NCBI RefSeq assembly: GCF_018812025.1
Contig: NC_063044.1
Span: 71,712,176-71,776,175, forward strand
DNA: 64,000 nucleotides
Reading direction: 5' to 3'
DNA from: Megalobrama amblycephala
Lineage: Eukaryota; Chordata; Actinopteri; Cypriniformes; Xenocyprididae
This document shows, in pieces, positions 42,317-53,842 of this stretch (its first letter is position 1; every line of letters begins with the position of its first letter). The notes under the pieces were generated by a model that made no database searches, was not told the DNA's origin, and worked only from the letters and a program-made list of their open reading frames with translations. The translations under genes and the position numbers were made by a program.

Positions 42317-42969
42317 CTGAGAGAGAGACGATAGAGACACATTCAGCATTACTGTGTCTAACTAAATATATTAAAACAACAAATACAAATAAAGTTAATT
42401 GACACATTTAATAGCACAATTATCCTTATTTAAAAACAGATACTTGAAGTACTTGTGATGAGGATTTTATAGAAATTTCAGTAACTTTATCACAGCTGTG
42501 ATCATCCTACTGTTGTCAATTCATAGATCTGTAGCTAAAAAGTGTTTATTATATTAAAATTTCCACCAATAAAAACAGTCAATTTCATTGTACAGAACAA
42601 CTGATTGAGCAACAGCATGAACACTGAAACACAGCAATATTAATACTGACGTCTTCTGAGCTCATTTTCCCTATATCATTTTTTAGGACTGTCTCAATGA
42701 AAATGACGTCTCTTTGACATTAATAGAGTTACTTTTCACATAACATTAGTTTTCATGTTTCTGGATTGTAGGTGATGTGTTAGAGAATGTGAAATGAGAA
42801 TGTGATGTGGATTACAAATGAAACATGTCTTGAGCCAAAGCTTGTGATCAGATGAAGATTCAGTCCATTTAGATACTGATTCCAGAAATGAGTGTGTCCT
42901 GTTAGAGCTGGTGTGAACCGCTAAAGTGAGAGACTGATGATGTGTGACAGTGATCATGTGATCATGAAC

Positions 42970-43077
42970 CTTGTGTAGGAGCTGCTGCTGTAGTTTGGCT
43001 TGATTTCTTCTCAGAGTTTGAGCTGCTGACTGGAATCAGTGTTGTTGAATCAGAAGATGAATGTTCAGATGCTTCAT
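42970..43077 (-). CDS. IgSF receptor stalk exon
   Basis: This phase-1 exon (acceptor GTCTTACAG, donor ACAAG|GTTCAT) encodes DEASEHSSSDSTTLIPVSSS, then NSEKKSSQTTAAAPTQ. The Ser/Thr-rich, Cys-free composition is that of an O-glycosylated stalk between the second Ig domain and the membrane. It joins exon 3 (TCA G|) and the TM exon (G|TG) in frame. The L2 insertion at 45.4-49.7 kb lies in the intron upstream. Confidence 0.7.
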
Positions 43078-43593
43078 CTGTAAGACATTAACATCATGAT
43101 TTAGACTAGCAATAGTTCAAGGGAACTTGCACTGCATTGCACATGTGAAACTAGACCAATCTGCTGCATCATGACATACTCGGTGATGTGGCATGTGACG
43201 GCTTACACGTAAACTATAACAAGATGCTGGCACACAGTAGCATCAGCTTCTGCTCTTCAGCAAGTGCTATATAGGGGAATTTTAAGACTCGCCACTCACC
43301 ACTCGCTGAAAAAAAGCAAGCTGGATGAGTGCTTCTTGCAGTGTAGAGCACAACCCATATGTCTGGGCTTACCATTCTTTGCTGATTTACATAAGTTATG
43401 TAAATTGTGGAAAAGACCATTCTCTTCCCATATTTCCCCCACCTCTGTGACTTAATATAATTATGGAACAATGCTGCGGGTTGAGAAGCTTTGGCCTGCT
43501 ATCTCTTACCCTACACTGCATCATCCCTAAAAGCCCAGACGCTTCCAACCAAACCCTGCTGCACAACATCTGCTTTGGTGGGAAACCCATATA

Positions 43594-44059
43594 TGTGATC
43601 CTGGACCACAAAACCAGTCATAAGGTTATTTTTTTAAGTGAAGATTTATACTTCTGAAAGATGAATAAATATTCCATTGATGTATGGTTTGTTAGGAAAC
43701 GACAAAATTTGGCCGAGATACAACTATTTGAAAATCTGGAATCTGAGGGTGCAATAAATAAATAAATAAATAAATAAATAAAAATGTTGAGAAAATTGCC
43801 TTTTAAAACCAATTAAGCCCTGAAGTGACATACACAAAAGTAAAGACTCATAACTCCCAAACTATAGCAAGGAGAATCAAAAAGTAGGTATCGTTTGATA
43901 GAACACTTTTTAAAATAAATCTTTAGGCTACTTAATATCTTAATGATTTTTGGCATAAAAGAAAAATCTGTAATTTTGACCCATACAATGTATTGTTGGC
44001 TATTGCTACAAATATACCCATGCAACTTACGACTGATTTTTTTTGGTCTAGGGTCACAT
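43594..44059. mobile_element. MITE with TGTGATCCTGGACCACAAAA ends
   Basis: The left end reads TGTGATCCTGGACCACAAAA, then CCAGTCATAAG. The right end is its complement with changes (ACGACTGATTTTTTTTGGTC, then TAGGGTCACA). An AAATA microsatellite sits in the middle (43,756-43,783). It is the fuller relative of 37,066-37,384. No coding region. Confidence 0.7.
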
Positions 44060-44089
44060 ATGGTGGTGGGTCAGGCTGGTGCATGCCTG

Positions 44090-44514
44090 CACACTATGGC
44101 CATCATACCAGGCCGACCTATTAAGGGACATAGATGTGAGCGAGAGGGTCAAGCCTGGTGATATTCAGGAGCAGTGTCAGGCTGCAGACCTGTCTCTCTG
44201 TATCACTAAGTAGGCTGCCCGTGCCATCGGCCGCTCCATGGCAGCATTAGTGGCCACAGAGAGACATTTGTGACTTAATCTCTTGGGCGTTGGGGAGAAG
44301 GACAAAGACGTGAGCACTCATGACCTCAGGGCTGAGGCCAGGTCCAGGTTATAAAACCTGACGAACATGTGCGGCGAGGACCATCCTGCCGCATCACACA
44401 TTTTCTGGAGGGAGACTCCTGAAAGCAAAGCCAAAGAGGGTGGGTTTGGACCATAAGTGGTGAAGGTTGGTCAGCCGACTCGTAGGCAAGTGAGATAGCC
44501 TTCTTATCTTCCAC
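44090..44514. pseudogene. DIRS scraps (gag on plus strand, recombinase-like on minus strand)
   Basis: At about 44,200-44,280 the plus strand reads ARAIGRSMAALVATERHL after a stop, clearly related to the gag block at 17.0 kb. At 44,326-44,514 the minus strand carries KAISLAYESADQPSPLMVQT, comparable to the recombinase remnant at 3.9 kb. Two DIRS pieces in opposite orientation lie next to each other. The rest, to 45,370, is unassigned. Confidence 0.45.
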
Positions 44515-45378
44515 TTACTTAAGGTTTGCTTAGATGCAGGGTGCCCTTTATGTGGGGACTGAAACACAAATAACTAATCAGATTCACGCCACAGGGCAGC
44601 TCTGTAGATGTAAGCATCTAAGGCCCTGACAGGACAGAGCAAATTGAGTTTCTCCTGGTCTGGATCTTGGAATGGAGGATAAAAAGCCTGCAGCCTGCAG
44701 TAAAATAATGGACAATAATGTGTCTGGGAGGAAGAGTTTGAGTGCCAGGAACACAGCCATCATCTACAACTGGTTTATGTGCCAGGAAAGATAATGGCCA
44801 CAGACCCTGAGCCGAGCGACCACACATGATCGTTGCAGTACCGATGCTTCACCAGGGGTAAGAAACCGTGCTTCCGCCTCCTAAAATGAAGTGCTAGGTC
44901 CTTCAGGTAAAGGCAGAGATAGGGTGACGCCCGTCTCTAACCCCTCTGCAAGATCCATTTGCGAACCCCACGACGTGAGCTTTCACTGTGCCTCAGCAGC
45001 AGTGGGACCTGAGCCGCGGGGAATGTGAGCCGAAGCGCCTTCCTCAAAAAGCACCCGGCGGGAGCGTAGCGTCTTGTCTTAGATTTCAAAGGTAAAATGC
45101 ACAGCCAATCTTTCTGCCAAATGAATGACAGGAATACACTTAATTATGTTCTTATACATTTTTTCAAATAGTATTTTCATGGTAATATGTGGATGTGGAT
45201 TATGGTAATGCCATATGGAACAACTATTTTAAAATAAGCACTTTTTAACGAGGCTGAGTTGAAAATTTTCTCTAGGCTTGTAATCAAAAATATACTGTAC
45301 ATTTGTTTGTTGCAAATTTACAGAAAATGCCATTGGGATGTTAATACTTAATAATAATAATATGTTAATGGGATGTTA

Positions 45379-46443
45379 GACTCTATTATCAGAAACATTA
45401 GCAGCAGGGATACAACTACATGCTGCCTTCCACAAGCAACAGTTTCTGATGTAAACAGGGAACTTAAGAGCATTCTGATGAAATATAAGACTGCAAATCG
45501 ACTAATCATTCATGTGGGGAAGAATGATATTCGGAAGGAGCAGTCAGAACTCCTTAAGAGGGATTTCAATGAACTTTTTGAAATGCTTAAAAGACTAAAA
45601 GTTCAGTCGTTCATCAGTGGACCACTCCCAGCAAGAGGAACAAATAGATTTACACGGTTGCTTGGACTTAACACATGGCTGCAAAAAACCTGCAACTTAA
45701 AAGGACTGAATTTCATCGACAACTTCAATCTGTTCTGGAATCAGAGTCTACTGTTCACTCATGATGGCCTGCACCCAAACAAACTGGGCTCAAGAGTGCT
45801 AAAGGACAATATCTACTTCTGCCTCCATCATCCTTCAGCAGTGTGTGCAAATCCACTCAAACTGAATGGCACAAACACACCTGGACAGAGTACAACTGAC
45901 CACAGGACTTCATTTCAGCAGCTGAATGGACATGCGGTTGACACTTCCCACAAGGTCAATGATAACACCACGCAGCCACAACAACCACTGCTCACGGACA
46001 CAATCCTGACTGAGCCCTGCCCACAGAGCTCACCGAGAGACAGTGACGTATTAGAACTGCTCCAAGATTCAGCACCCAAGGACGACTTTCGGGAAAACAG
46101 CCAGGGAAGCCAGGACAACATATTACAGCCTCCGGTAACACCAGAGCAACAGCCCCTCTCGCCGGACACGTTATCCCTCTCTCCAGCATCCCCTCTTCTG
46201 TGCTTCTCAGAGAAAATGGAGGAACTGGTGTACGCTGGAACCAAACTCTCCCACTCTTTTGCTGCGAGCCCCCAGATATCAACAAAAAAGCGTCAAGCCC
46301 CGAAACCACCAAAGCCTATGGGCCCAGCTCGACCTCCCCCTCCTCCTGTGAGAGCTCTTCGGCCCCTGCCACAACGCCAGGGCCCTCACCCTCCTTCATC
46401 TGTTCTAGGTGAATCAAAAACAACCGATAACAGCTCTCAGTGA
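45379..46443 (+). CDS. L2 ORF1, SGNH/GDSL hydrolase-like protein (5'-truncated)
   Basis: The frame shows the SGNH blocks: DSIIRNI (block I, usual leading Gly lost at the 5' break), LIIHVGKNDIRKEQ (block III, G-x-N-D) and FTHDGLHPNKLG (block V, D-x-x-H). A Pro-rich tail follows (KAYGPS... in another frame; PKPMGPARPPPPPVRALRPL in this one). Esterase-like ORF1 proteins occur in CR1 and L2 LINEs. Their role in retrotransposition is not settled. The ORF ends with TGA immediately before ORF2, overlapping an ATG (TGATG). Confidence 0.8.
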   Translation, partial: DSIIRNISSRDTTTCCLPQATVSDVNRELKSILMKYKTANRLIIHVGKNDIRKEQSELLKRDFNELFEMLKRLKVQSFISGPLPARGTNRFTRLLGLNTWLQKTCNLKGLNFIDNFNLFWNQSLLFTHDGLHPNKLGSRVLKDNIYFCLHHPSAVCANPLKLNGTNTPGQSTTDHRTSFQQLNGHAVDTSHKVNDNTTQPQQPLLTDTILTEPCPQSSPRDSDVLELLQDSAPKDDFRENSQGSQDNILQPPVTPEQQPLSPDTLSLSPASPLLCFSEKMEELVYAGTKLSHSFAASPQISTKKRQAPKPPKPMGPARPPPPPVRALRPLPQRQGPHPPSSVLGESKTTDNSSQ

Positions 46444-46446
46444 TGT

Positions 46447-49423
46447 GTGTCGGGTCCCCGCTATGATAACAGTGACTTTATCAAATGTTTACAGAACAAG
46501 CGGGAACCCAGTGTGCCTGTAGCTTTCTCTATTTCTGTTTTATTACGTGATAGAAAGCCTAAGGCCTTTTCAAACCGTTTGGCAAACCCATTTAATCTGC
46601 TACCTATTACACGTCAAACTAAGACTACTGTAGAGACAGAAAGTAAGACTGTTAAGTTAGCACTTCTAAACATACGCTCACTTAAAAATAAATCACTTCT
46701 AGTCAATGACTTAATAACCACAAACAACCTAGATTTTATGCTTCTAAATGAAACATGGCTTGAAGACAGCTGCAGTGCAACAATCCTGAATGAAACAGCC
46801 CCTCCTAACTTTACTTTTATGAGTGTCTGCAGAGCTGTTAGGAAAGGTGGAGGTGTTGCTGCTCTATTTAAAGATGTCTATCAATGCAAGCAAGTGTCAT
46901 TTGGTGATTACTTGTCTTTCGAATACTTGGGTATTGTATTAAAAGGTGCTCCTCGCATTTTACTTATAGTTATCTACAGGCCTCCAAAATACTCTGCAGC
47001 CTTTGTGGAGGACTTTACAGAACTGTTATCAGCAATTTCCTCAGAGTTTGACTGTTTTGCTATTACTGGGGACTTTAACATCCACATAGAAAATGCAGAA
47101 TCCAATATGGCAAAAGAAATCATAACTGTTTTGAATACTTTTGATCTGACTCAGCATGTACATGGACCTACACACAATCGTGGACACACTCTAGATTTAA
47201 TTATCAGTAAGGGTCTAAACATTTCATCCATTGTCATTAAGGATGTAGCGCTATCTGATCATTTCTGTATTTTCTTTGAAATATTGATCTGTCCGACTGT
47301 TGAAGCTAGATCTGTCTCGGTCAAAAAGCGATGCTTAAATGAGAACACTAGTGCACTATTTATGAAGGCTATATCTTTAACACCAAGCATATCTGCAGAC
47401 TCTGTTGATTTTCTCCTTGATTCTTTTAACTCAAAAGTACAGAATGTTATTGATAACATTGCTCCTGTGAAAGTCAGGAAGAAAAGTGGCAGACAAAAAG
47501 CACCGTGGAGAAACTCAACAGCAGTGCAAAATATGAAAAGACAATGCAGAAAAGCTGAGCGCATGTGGCGAAAGACAAAACTTGAAATCCATTATAACAT
47601 CTATAAAGATATTCTTCATGCTTTCAATGTGGAATTAGGCAAAGCTAGACAGACCTTCTTCTCAAATATTATAAACAGAAACTTAATCAACACCCGCACT
47701 CTTTTTGCTACAGTAGAGAGACTAACAAACCCCCCAAGTCAGATTCCCAGTGAAATGCTCTCAGACAGCAAATGTTGTGAGTTTGCTTCCTTCTTCTCTG
47801 AGAAAATTAATAATATCAGAAAGGCGATCAGCACATCCTTGAGCTGCACTGGGGTAAAACAGATCAGATCACAACCTCAGAAAGTAGCTATTATGTCTGA
47901 TTTCGAAGCAATTGATGGTAAAATTTTGGAAGAAACAGTACAGCACCTTAAAACATCAACCTGCACCCTTGACAGGTGAAGAAGCAGATCTCCTAGAAGT
48001 GGTAAATGCCTCACTTCTCTCTGGGACTTTTCCAAAATCCCTGAAAACTGCAGTTGTTAAGCCCCTCCTGAAAAAGAGCAATCTGGATAACACCATACTG
48101 AGCAACTACAGGCCAATCTCAAATCTTCCTTTCATAGGCAAGATCATTGAAAAAGTTGTTTTCAATCAGCTGAACAAGTTCTTAAGCTTGAATGGATACT
48201 TTGATAACTTTCAATCTGGTATCTGACCTCATCACAGCACAGAGACAGCACTCATAAAGATAATAAATGATATTCGCCTAAACACGGATTCAGGTAAATT
48301 ATCAGTGCTGGTTCTACTTGACCTCAGTGCTGCGTTTGACACTGTCGATCACAACATTCTTCTTGACAGGCTCGAAAACTGGGTTGGGCTTTCTGGGATG
48401 GTCCTTAAATGGTTCAGGTCATACTTAGAAGGGAGAGGTTATTATGTGAGTATCGGTGACCATAAGTCTGAGTGGACATCCATGACATGCGGAGTCCCTC
48501 AAGGTTCAATACTTGCACCCCTCCTGTTCAACCTATATATGCTGCCACTGAGCCAAATAATGAGAAAGAACCAAATTGCATATCACAGCTATGCAGATGA
48601 CACCCAGATTTACCTAGCCCTCTCACCTAACGACTACAGCCCCATTGACTCCCTGTGCCAATGCATTGATGAAATTAAAAATTGGATGTGCCTAAACTTC
48701 CTTCAGTTAAACAAAGACAAAACTGAAGTCATTGCGTTTGGAAACAAAGACGAAGTTCTCAAAGTGAACACGTACCTTCACTCTAGGGGTCAAACAACTA
48801 AAAATCAAGTCAGGAATCTTGGTGTGATTCTGGAGTCAGACCTGAGTTTCAGTAGCCATGTAAAGACAATAACTAAATCAGCATATTATCATCTCAAAAA
48901 TATTGCAAGAATTAGATGCTTTGTCTCCAGTCAAGACTTAGAGAAACTTGTTCATGCTTTCATCACCAGCAGGGTGGATTACTGTAATGGGCTCCTCACT
49001 GGCCTTCCCAAAAAGACCATAAGACAACTGCAGCTCGTACAGAACGCTGCTGCCAGGATACTGAGCAGAACCCGAAAACATGAACACATCACACCAGTCC
49101 TCAGGTCCTTGCACTGGCTTCCAGTTGCATTTAGAATTGATTTTAAAGTACTGCTACTCGTTTATAAATCACTCAATGGCCTAGGACCCCAATACATTGC
49201 AGATATGCTCATAGAATATAAACCTAACAGATCACTCAGATCATCAGGATCAACACACTTAAAAATACCAAGGGTTCACTCAAAGCAAGGAGAGTCTGCT
49301 TTTAGCTGTTATGCCAGCCGCAGCTGGAACCAGCTTCCAGAAGAGATCAGGTGTGCTCCTACAGTAGCCACATTTAAATCCAGACTCAAAACACATCTTT
49401 TTATCTATGCATTTGCTGATTGA
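46447..49423 (+). pseudogene. L2 ORF2, endonuclease-reverse transcriptase with two defects
   Basis: Endonuclease motifs: LALLNIRSLKNKS, LLNETWLEDS (catalytic Glu), ITGDFNIHIE and VALSDHFCIF. RT motifs: NYRPISNLPFIGKIIEKVV, VLVLLDLSAAFDTVDHNILL, CGVPQGSILAPLLFNLYM and YHSYADDTQIYL, which keeps the catalytic ADD. Defects: text is missing, with a frame change, near 47,960-47,985 (LDR|TGEEADLLEVV), and a TGA at 48,224-48,226 follows NFQSGI. The rest, to the stop after IYAFAD, is open. It is inactive unless repaired, but close to intact. Confidence 0.88.
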
Positions 49424-49722
49424 GCACTGTGCTATGTCCGAACTGTTTGCACTTTATTTTATACGTATTATCTTTTTATTCTTTAAATTCCTTTTCCTGT
49501 TTTTATTTCATTTTTAATGTATTTTATATCTTTTATGTATCATCTTGATTCTGACTTTTAATGCATTTTAAATATTGTGGTAAAATTCTCTGTTTTTACT
49601 GTTATTTCTATTCCTTATGTTCTATTTTTATTATTATTCTTTATGTAAAGCACTTTGAATTACCATTGTGTATGAAATGTGCTATACAAATAAAATTGCC
49701 TTGCCTTGCCTAAAGAAGTTAA

Positions 49723-50053
49723 AGGGATAGTTCACCCAAAAATAATTTTAATTTTAGTCATCATTTACTCACCCTCAGGTTGTTTCAAACATGTATTCAT
49801 TTCTTTGTTCTGTTGAACACAAAGAAAGATTTTTTGAAGAATGTGTTAAACTGAACAGTTCTGGGGCACCATTGACTTCCATAGTATTTTTTTTTTTCTA
49901 CTATAGAAGTCAATGGTGCCCCAAAGCAGCCTGGTTACAAACTTTCTTCAAAATATCTTCCTTTGGGTTCAACAGAACAAAGAAATGAATACATGTTTGA
50001 AACAACCTGAGGGTGAGTAAATGATGATTGAATTCTCATTTTTGAACGAGCTC
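49723..50053. mobile_element. Palindromic TTAA-bounded MITE (copy B)
   Basis: Counterpart of 650-980 at a constant offset of 49,073. I see no difference, including the length of the internal T run. Confidence 0.7.
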
Positions 50054-50323
50054 TTAATGCATTATAGTCCTTCACGTCTATTGCAATCTCAGAACTCCTT
50101 CCTTCCCTTTCCTTTCCCTATGTATGGATAAAACGTTATCAAAATTATTCCAGTTCGCATAGCTCCGTGGACACAACTCATTTTTCTGTATTACCAGACA
50201 AGTAATTTGGCAAATATCACTTCTTTTTTTTTTTTTTTTTAAGACCAAGCTTCTGCACACATACATACTCAAACACGCAAACCTATAGACTAAACATGTA
50301 TATGAACGGCAAGAATGCATTAA

Positions 50324-52196
50324 AGGGTAACACTTTACAATAACAGTACATGAATAACCATGAACTAATACCTAAATTAATAGTTACTTCAACATGAACT
50401 CATGATTAGTTAAGATATTAACTAATGAAGAGTGATCCTTAACTACGACAGGAGTCATAAGGATTCATGCATGAAAACAGAAGCCTTAACTACGCGTTAA
50501 TACATGTTTGATAATTAATTGATTAATTAACATTTAGGGGTAAACTAAATAAATCAGCCTCCATAAGAGTAAACAAGAAGTACTCTGAATTTGAATTAAA
50601 CGTGATTTAATACTGTCATAATTTACACTGTAATATCATAATCTGCCATCTGCAGCTTTGTGACAAATAATTGCAATGACACATGATTATTTAGCCATTA
50701 ATTACATAGATCTGTCTAATCAAATGTGGAAAATAGACTAACTACCACTAATAAATTTAATTTGATCTAAACTGTTTTCTGATTTTTATAGTTCATTTAT
50801 ATTTAGTCATAGCTAAATAGTCATAGTTTATTCCCGGAACTAAAGTATGTAGGGTTTGTTTCTGGCGGGACACTCATTAGTGGCGCATGCTAGGTGTTCT
50901 CTTGGCGTGTTTGTTGTGTTGCTGGCATTTTAAACTAATAAATGTTGACTGCTTTGGTAAGCCGAATTCATAATTAAAGACATATTTACATGTATGTTTT
51001 ATTGGGATTTTCAGGAGGTTATGTGCAGTTATTAACTGTATTTGTATTTTTGTCGTTTAAATGTATATGCTTTGATTAGCATTAGCTTGTGGACGCGTGC
51101 GATTTTACATGTAAATGTGCCTTATGTGTGTCTTTACAGGTATGTTTATGGCTTGCTTTCAAGTCCATATATGTTTAATTATATAAATAAAAATAAAATA
51201 CAAATACTTTTTATTTTAGTTTTTTTGTACTGGGGTGTAAAGGAATAAGGATGGCACTCTATAGTGTTTATTCATATATTAGTTAATGATGTGTGATATG
51301 TGCATCATGTCATGACTTTACTTGAGGGGGCACAATCATAATTAACTCATTATTAACTAAGCATATACTAACATCAACTAATGGTTTGTTAATGTATACT
51401 TGTGTCATGACTTTACTTGAGGGGGCACAATCATAATTAATTCACTGTTAACTACTTACCAAATTCAGCTCATGATTGTCATTAACTTACTATCAAATAC
51501 ACATGTACTAACACAACTATATAAGTATTCAGCCCAGTTAAGTGATGTTGTGTGACTTTTCAAAAAGTCAGAGAATGGAGGTACAGTATGATCACGGCCT
51601 GCGTCTGGATGGAGAGTGATCTTCTGAATCTGATCCCAGCAAACGTTCCCTGACCTTAGTTCATGTTTCCTGTTTGGTTATTTTTTTGGGAACCGATTCC
51701 TCAGGAACTGATGTAAGTCACAGTAGTTTAGTTTGATAGGAAAGAATATCACAAAACAGATTAAGACCTTTTAAGATAAATAGTGTATTTAGTATTTTAT
51801 ATGTTTGATAGGGAGGGTCAGTGAAAATAATGGCAAACTAATCCTGTGCCTTTCAATAATGTTTATAATGAAGCTGCTGATGTCAGTAGTTTAAATTCTG
51901 ACAATAATAAATTGTTTAAATTTATTTCAAAGTCCAAATATGTATTATTCCTTCTTATAGAGACTGTTTGATTTAGTTTACCCTAAATGTTAATTAATGC
52001 ATTAATTATTAAACATGTATTAACGCGTAGTTAAGGCTTCTGTTTTCATGCATGAATCCCTATGACTCCTGTCGTAGTTAAGGATCACGCTTCATTAGTT
52101 CATATCTTAACTAATCTTGAGTTCATGTTGAAGTAACTATTAACTCAGGTATTAGTTCATGGTTATTCATGTACTGTTATTGTAAAGTGTTACCCA
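50324..52196. mobile_element. 1.9-kb TTAA element with about 240-bp inverted repeats (copy B)
   Basis: Identical to 1251-3123 as far as I can see, with TTAA on both sides. It is followed by the LINE/SINE-type tail at 52,203-52,395, as in copy A. Confidence 0.8.
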
Positions 52197-52755
52197 TTAA
52201 AGGTATTCGGTTTCAGTAGGAAAGGTGTCATTTAAGCGCCCCCTAACATAATAATTAACAATTTTTACAACGGAAGTGATTCAATCAAAAACCTACTTCA
52301 GCTTGATAATAATTTTCCTATTGTCACTGTGAAGCTGCTTTGAAACAATATGAATTGTGAAAAGCTCTATATAAATGAAGATGACTTGACTTGACTTTGT
52401 CACCATCTCTGTTTGAAACCTGCAGTTGCACTGATTTGCGGAATTATCTTTACGTGGGATGTGCTTTGGCACGGCTCCTCAGCGTGGATGAATCTTCCGA
52501 GCAGGGAGGAGAAATAAACAGAGCTTGAAGGTCCTTGATTTATTGTAAAACTTTTTTCAGTTGGGCAGAACAAAAGCGGATGACATGTTACTTATTCAGA
52601 TGACATTTTCTGGTGAAACTTCTTATTTTGAACATATATAAAAGATGTAGCCTCTGATATTACTATGTACAGTGAAGATCCACACTGGTGCATTGACTGA
52701 CAGCCCCATCACATAGCTGCAGCTGCACCTCAAAACATTAGTTGCTCCTGGGAGG

Positions 52756-53204
52756 GTGAAGGCTATCTTCCACCCTATATCTGGCTACATGCCCTCTAAT
52801 GTGCCTAGATCTACCGTTCTTCATGACTTTCATACTCTACAGCATGTATTGGCAGAAGGGGAGGGACTTCATTTACTCTGCCCTGTTCAGTTTTATGTTC
52901 AAAGATCTTCTCGCTGGAGGAAATCAGATCCTCAGGATCCCCGGCCTCCAAGCAGACAATTAGCAACTGGATTGTCGAGGCAATTTCTTTGGCTGGCCAG
53001 GTGTACAGTGTGCCCTCACTGCATACTTTCATGAGATTTTATAGTTTGCATCCTAAGCTGTGCCTGGACAGTTTCACACTAGGACAGACAACACTTGGCA
53101 TGGCGCCTTGGGCACTGCATTGCCCAAAGTGTTATCATGATGATGCAGGTGAGTTCCCTAAAAAGGGAACGTCTTGGGTTACGACTGTATCCCTTATTCC
53201 CTGA
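52756..53204 (+). pseudogene. Decayed DIRS tyrosine recombinase fragment (copy B)
   Basis: The same broken frames as at 3683-4131 (QRSSRWRKS; SVPSLHTFMRFYSL). The identical decay shows it was already a remnant before the 49-kb duplication. Confidence 0.6.
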
Positions 53205-53401
53205 GAAGAGATTGAGATGCTGCATCCCTTTGCTATGCCTTCGTATACCTTTTCAACCTTTTAGAAGCTGACCAGGATTGGTCTAGTTTCACATGTTTCA
53301 GATACTTGCACGCTGAGGGTGTTCCCCAAACTGTCAATTCACTGTCCTGTTCCCTTCTCAAGGAACAAAAGTTACAGACATAACACGAGTCATTTTCTCA
53401 C

Positions 53402-53740
53402 CTGAATACTTGAGCGTGTATCTGACTGAGGTCTTGAGTTGATTTTTGAGAGTAAGCTGACATCTCCACTCTCTGTTGTCATCTTCATTCAGGAGTGTTG
53501 TAGTCAGAGTGATGATACAGAGATCTGATGAGAATAATATCTGATATCTGGAGTCTGTCTTCAGATCAACACCAGCCTGATTCACCCACAACAGCTGAAG
53601 TCCCTCAGAACGAACCCAATAATCACAGGAGAATCCAAAATATGAATACAACTGACAGGAGAGAGTCACAGAGCGACCTGGACTGATCTCAGTCTGTGAG
53701 GATGATGAAGATGAAGATGATGATGATGGAGACACTGAAA
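53402..53740 (-). CDS. IgSF receptor exon 3 (second Ig domain), copy B, open
   Basis: This 339-bp phase-1 exon encodes VSVSPSSSSSSSSSSQTEIS, RSVTLSCQLYSYFGFSCDYW, LQLLWVNQAGVDL and DNREWRCQLTLKNQLKTS, ending YTLKYSG at the donor. Core Cys, Trp and Cys are present, with two extra Cys (FSCDY, SDLCII). The ten-Ser run is encoded by TCA/TCT repeats and makes a flexible interdomain linker of potentially variable length. Unlike copy A, the frame is continuous. It joins the stalk exon at 43,077 across an intron holding the L2. Confidence 0.85.
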
Positions 53741-53842
53741 CTGAACACAAAACACAGATGCTTCAATAATCATGTAAGATTAAAGACAAATACAGTGGTG
53801 TGAAAAAGTGCTGTTTTTTTTTTTTTTTTTGTCACACTTTTA

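Larger units (their letters stand above)
45379..49710 (+). mobile_element. L2-clade LINE, nearly complete
   Basis: A 4.3-kb element with ORF1 (SGNH hydrolase-like), ORF2 (endonuclease and RT) and the TTGCC-repeat 3' end. It appears 5'-truncated by a little: ORF1 begins at the first SGNH block. Only a small deletion with frameshift and one stop damage ORF2, so insertion is fairly recent. It lies in the receptor intron between exon 3 and the stalk exon, antisense to the gene. Confidence 0.85.

Noticed and set aside
45379..46443. Cellular GDSL esterase gene
   Set aside because: The SGNH domain is followed directly by a LINE endonuclease-RT ORF and an L2 3' tail, so it is L2 ORF1.
4329..53740. 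Interpreting the two receptor copies as one long gene with alternative first exons
   Set aside because: The repeat includes intergenic DNA and unrelated transposons at the same relative positions. A duplicated locus, or tandem-assembled haplotypes, explains it better.
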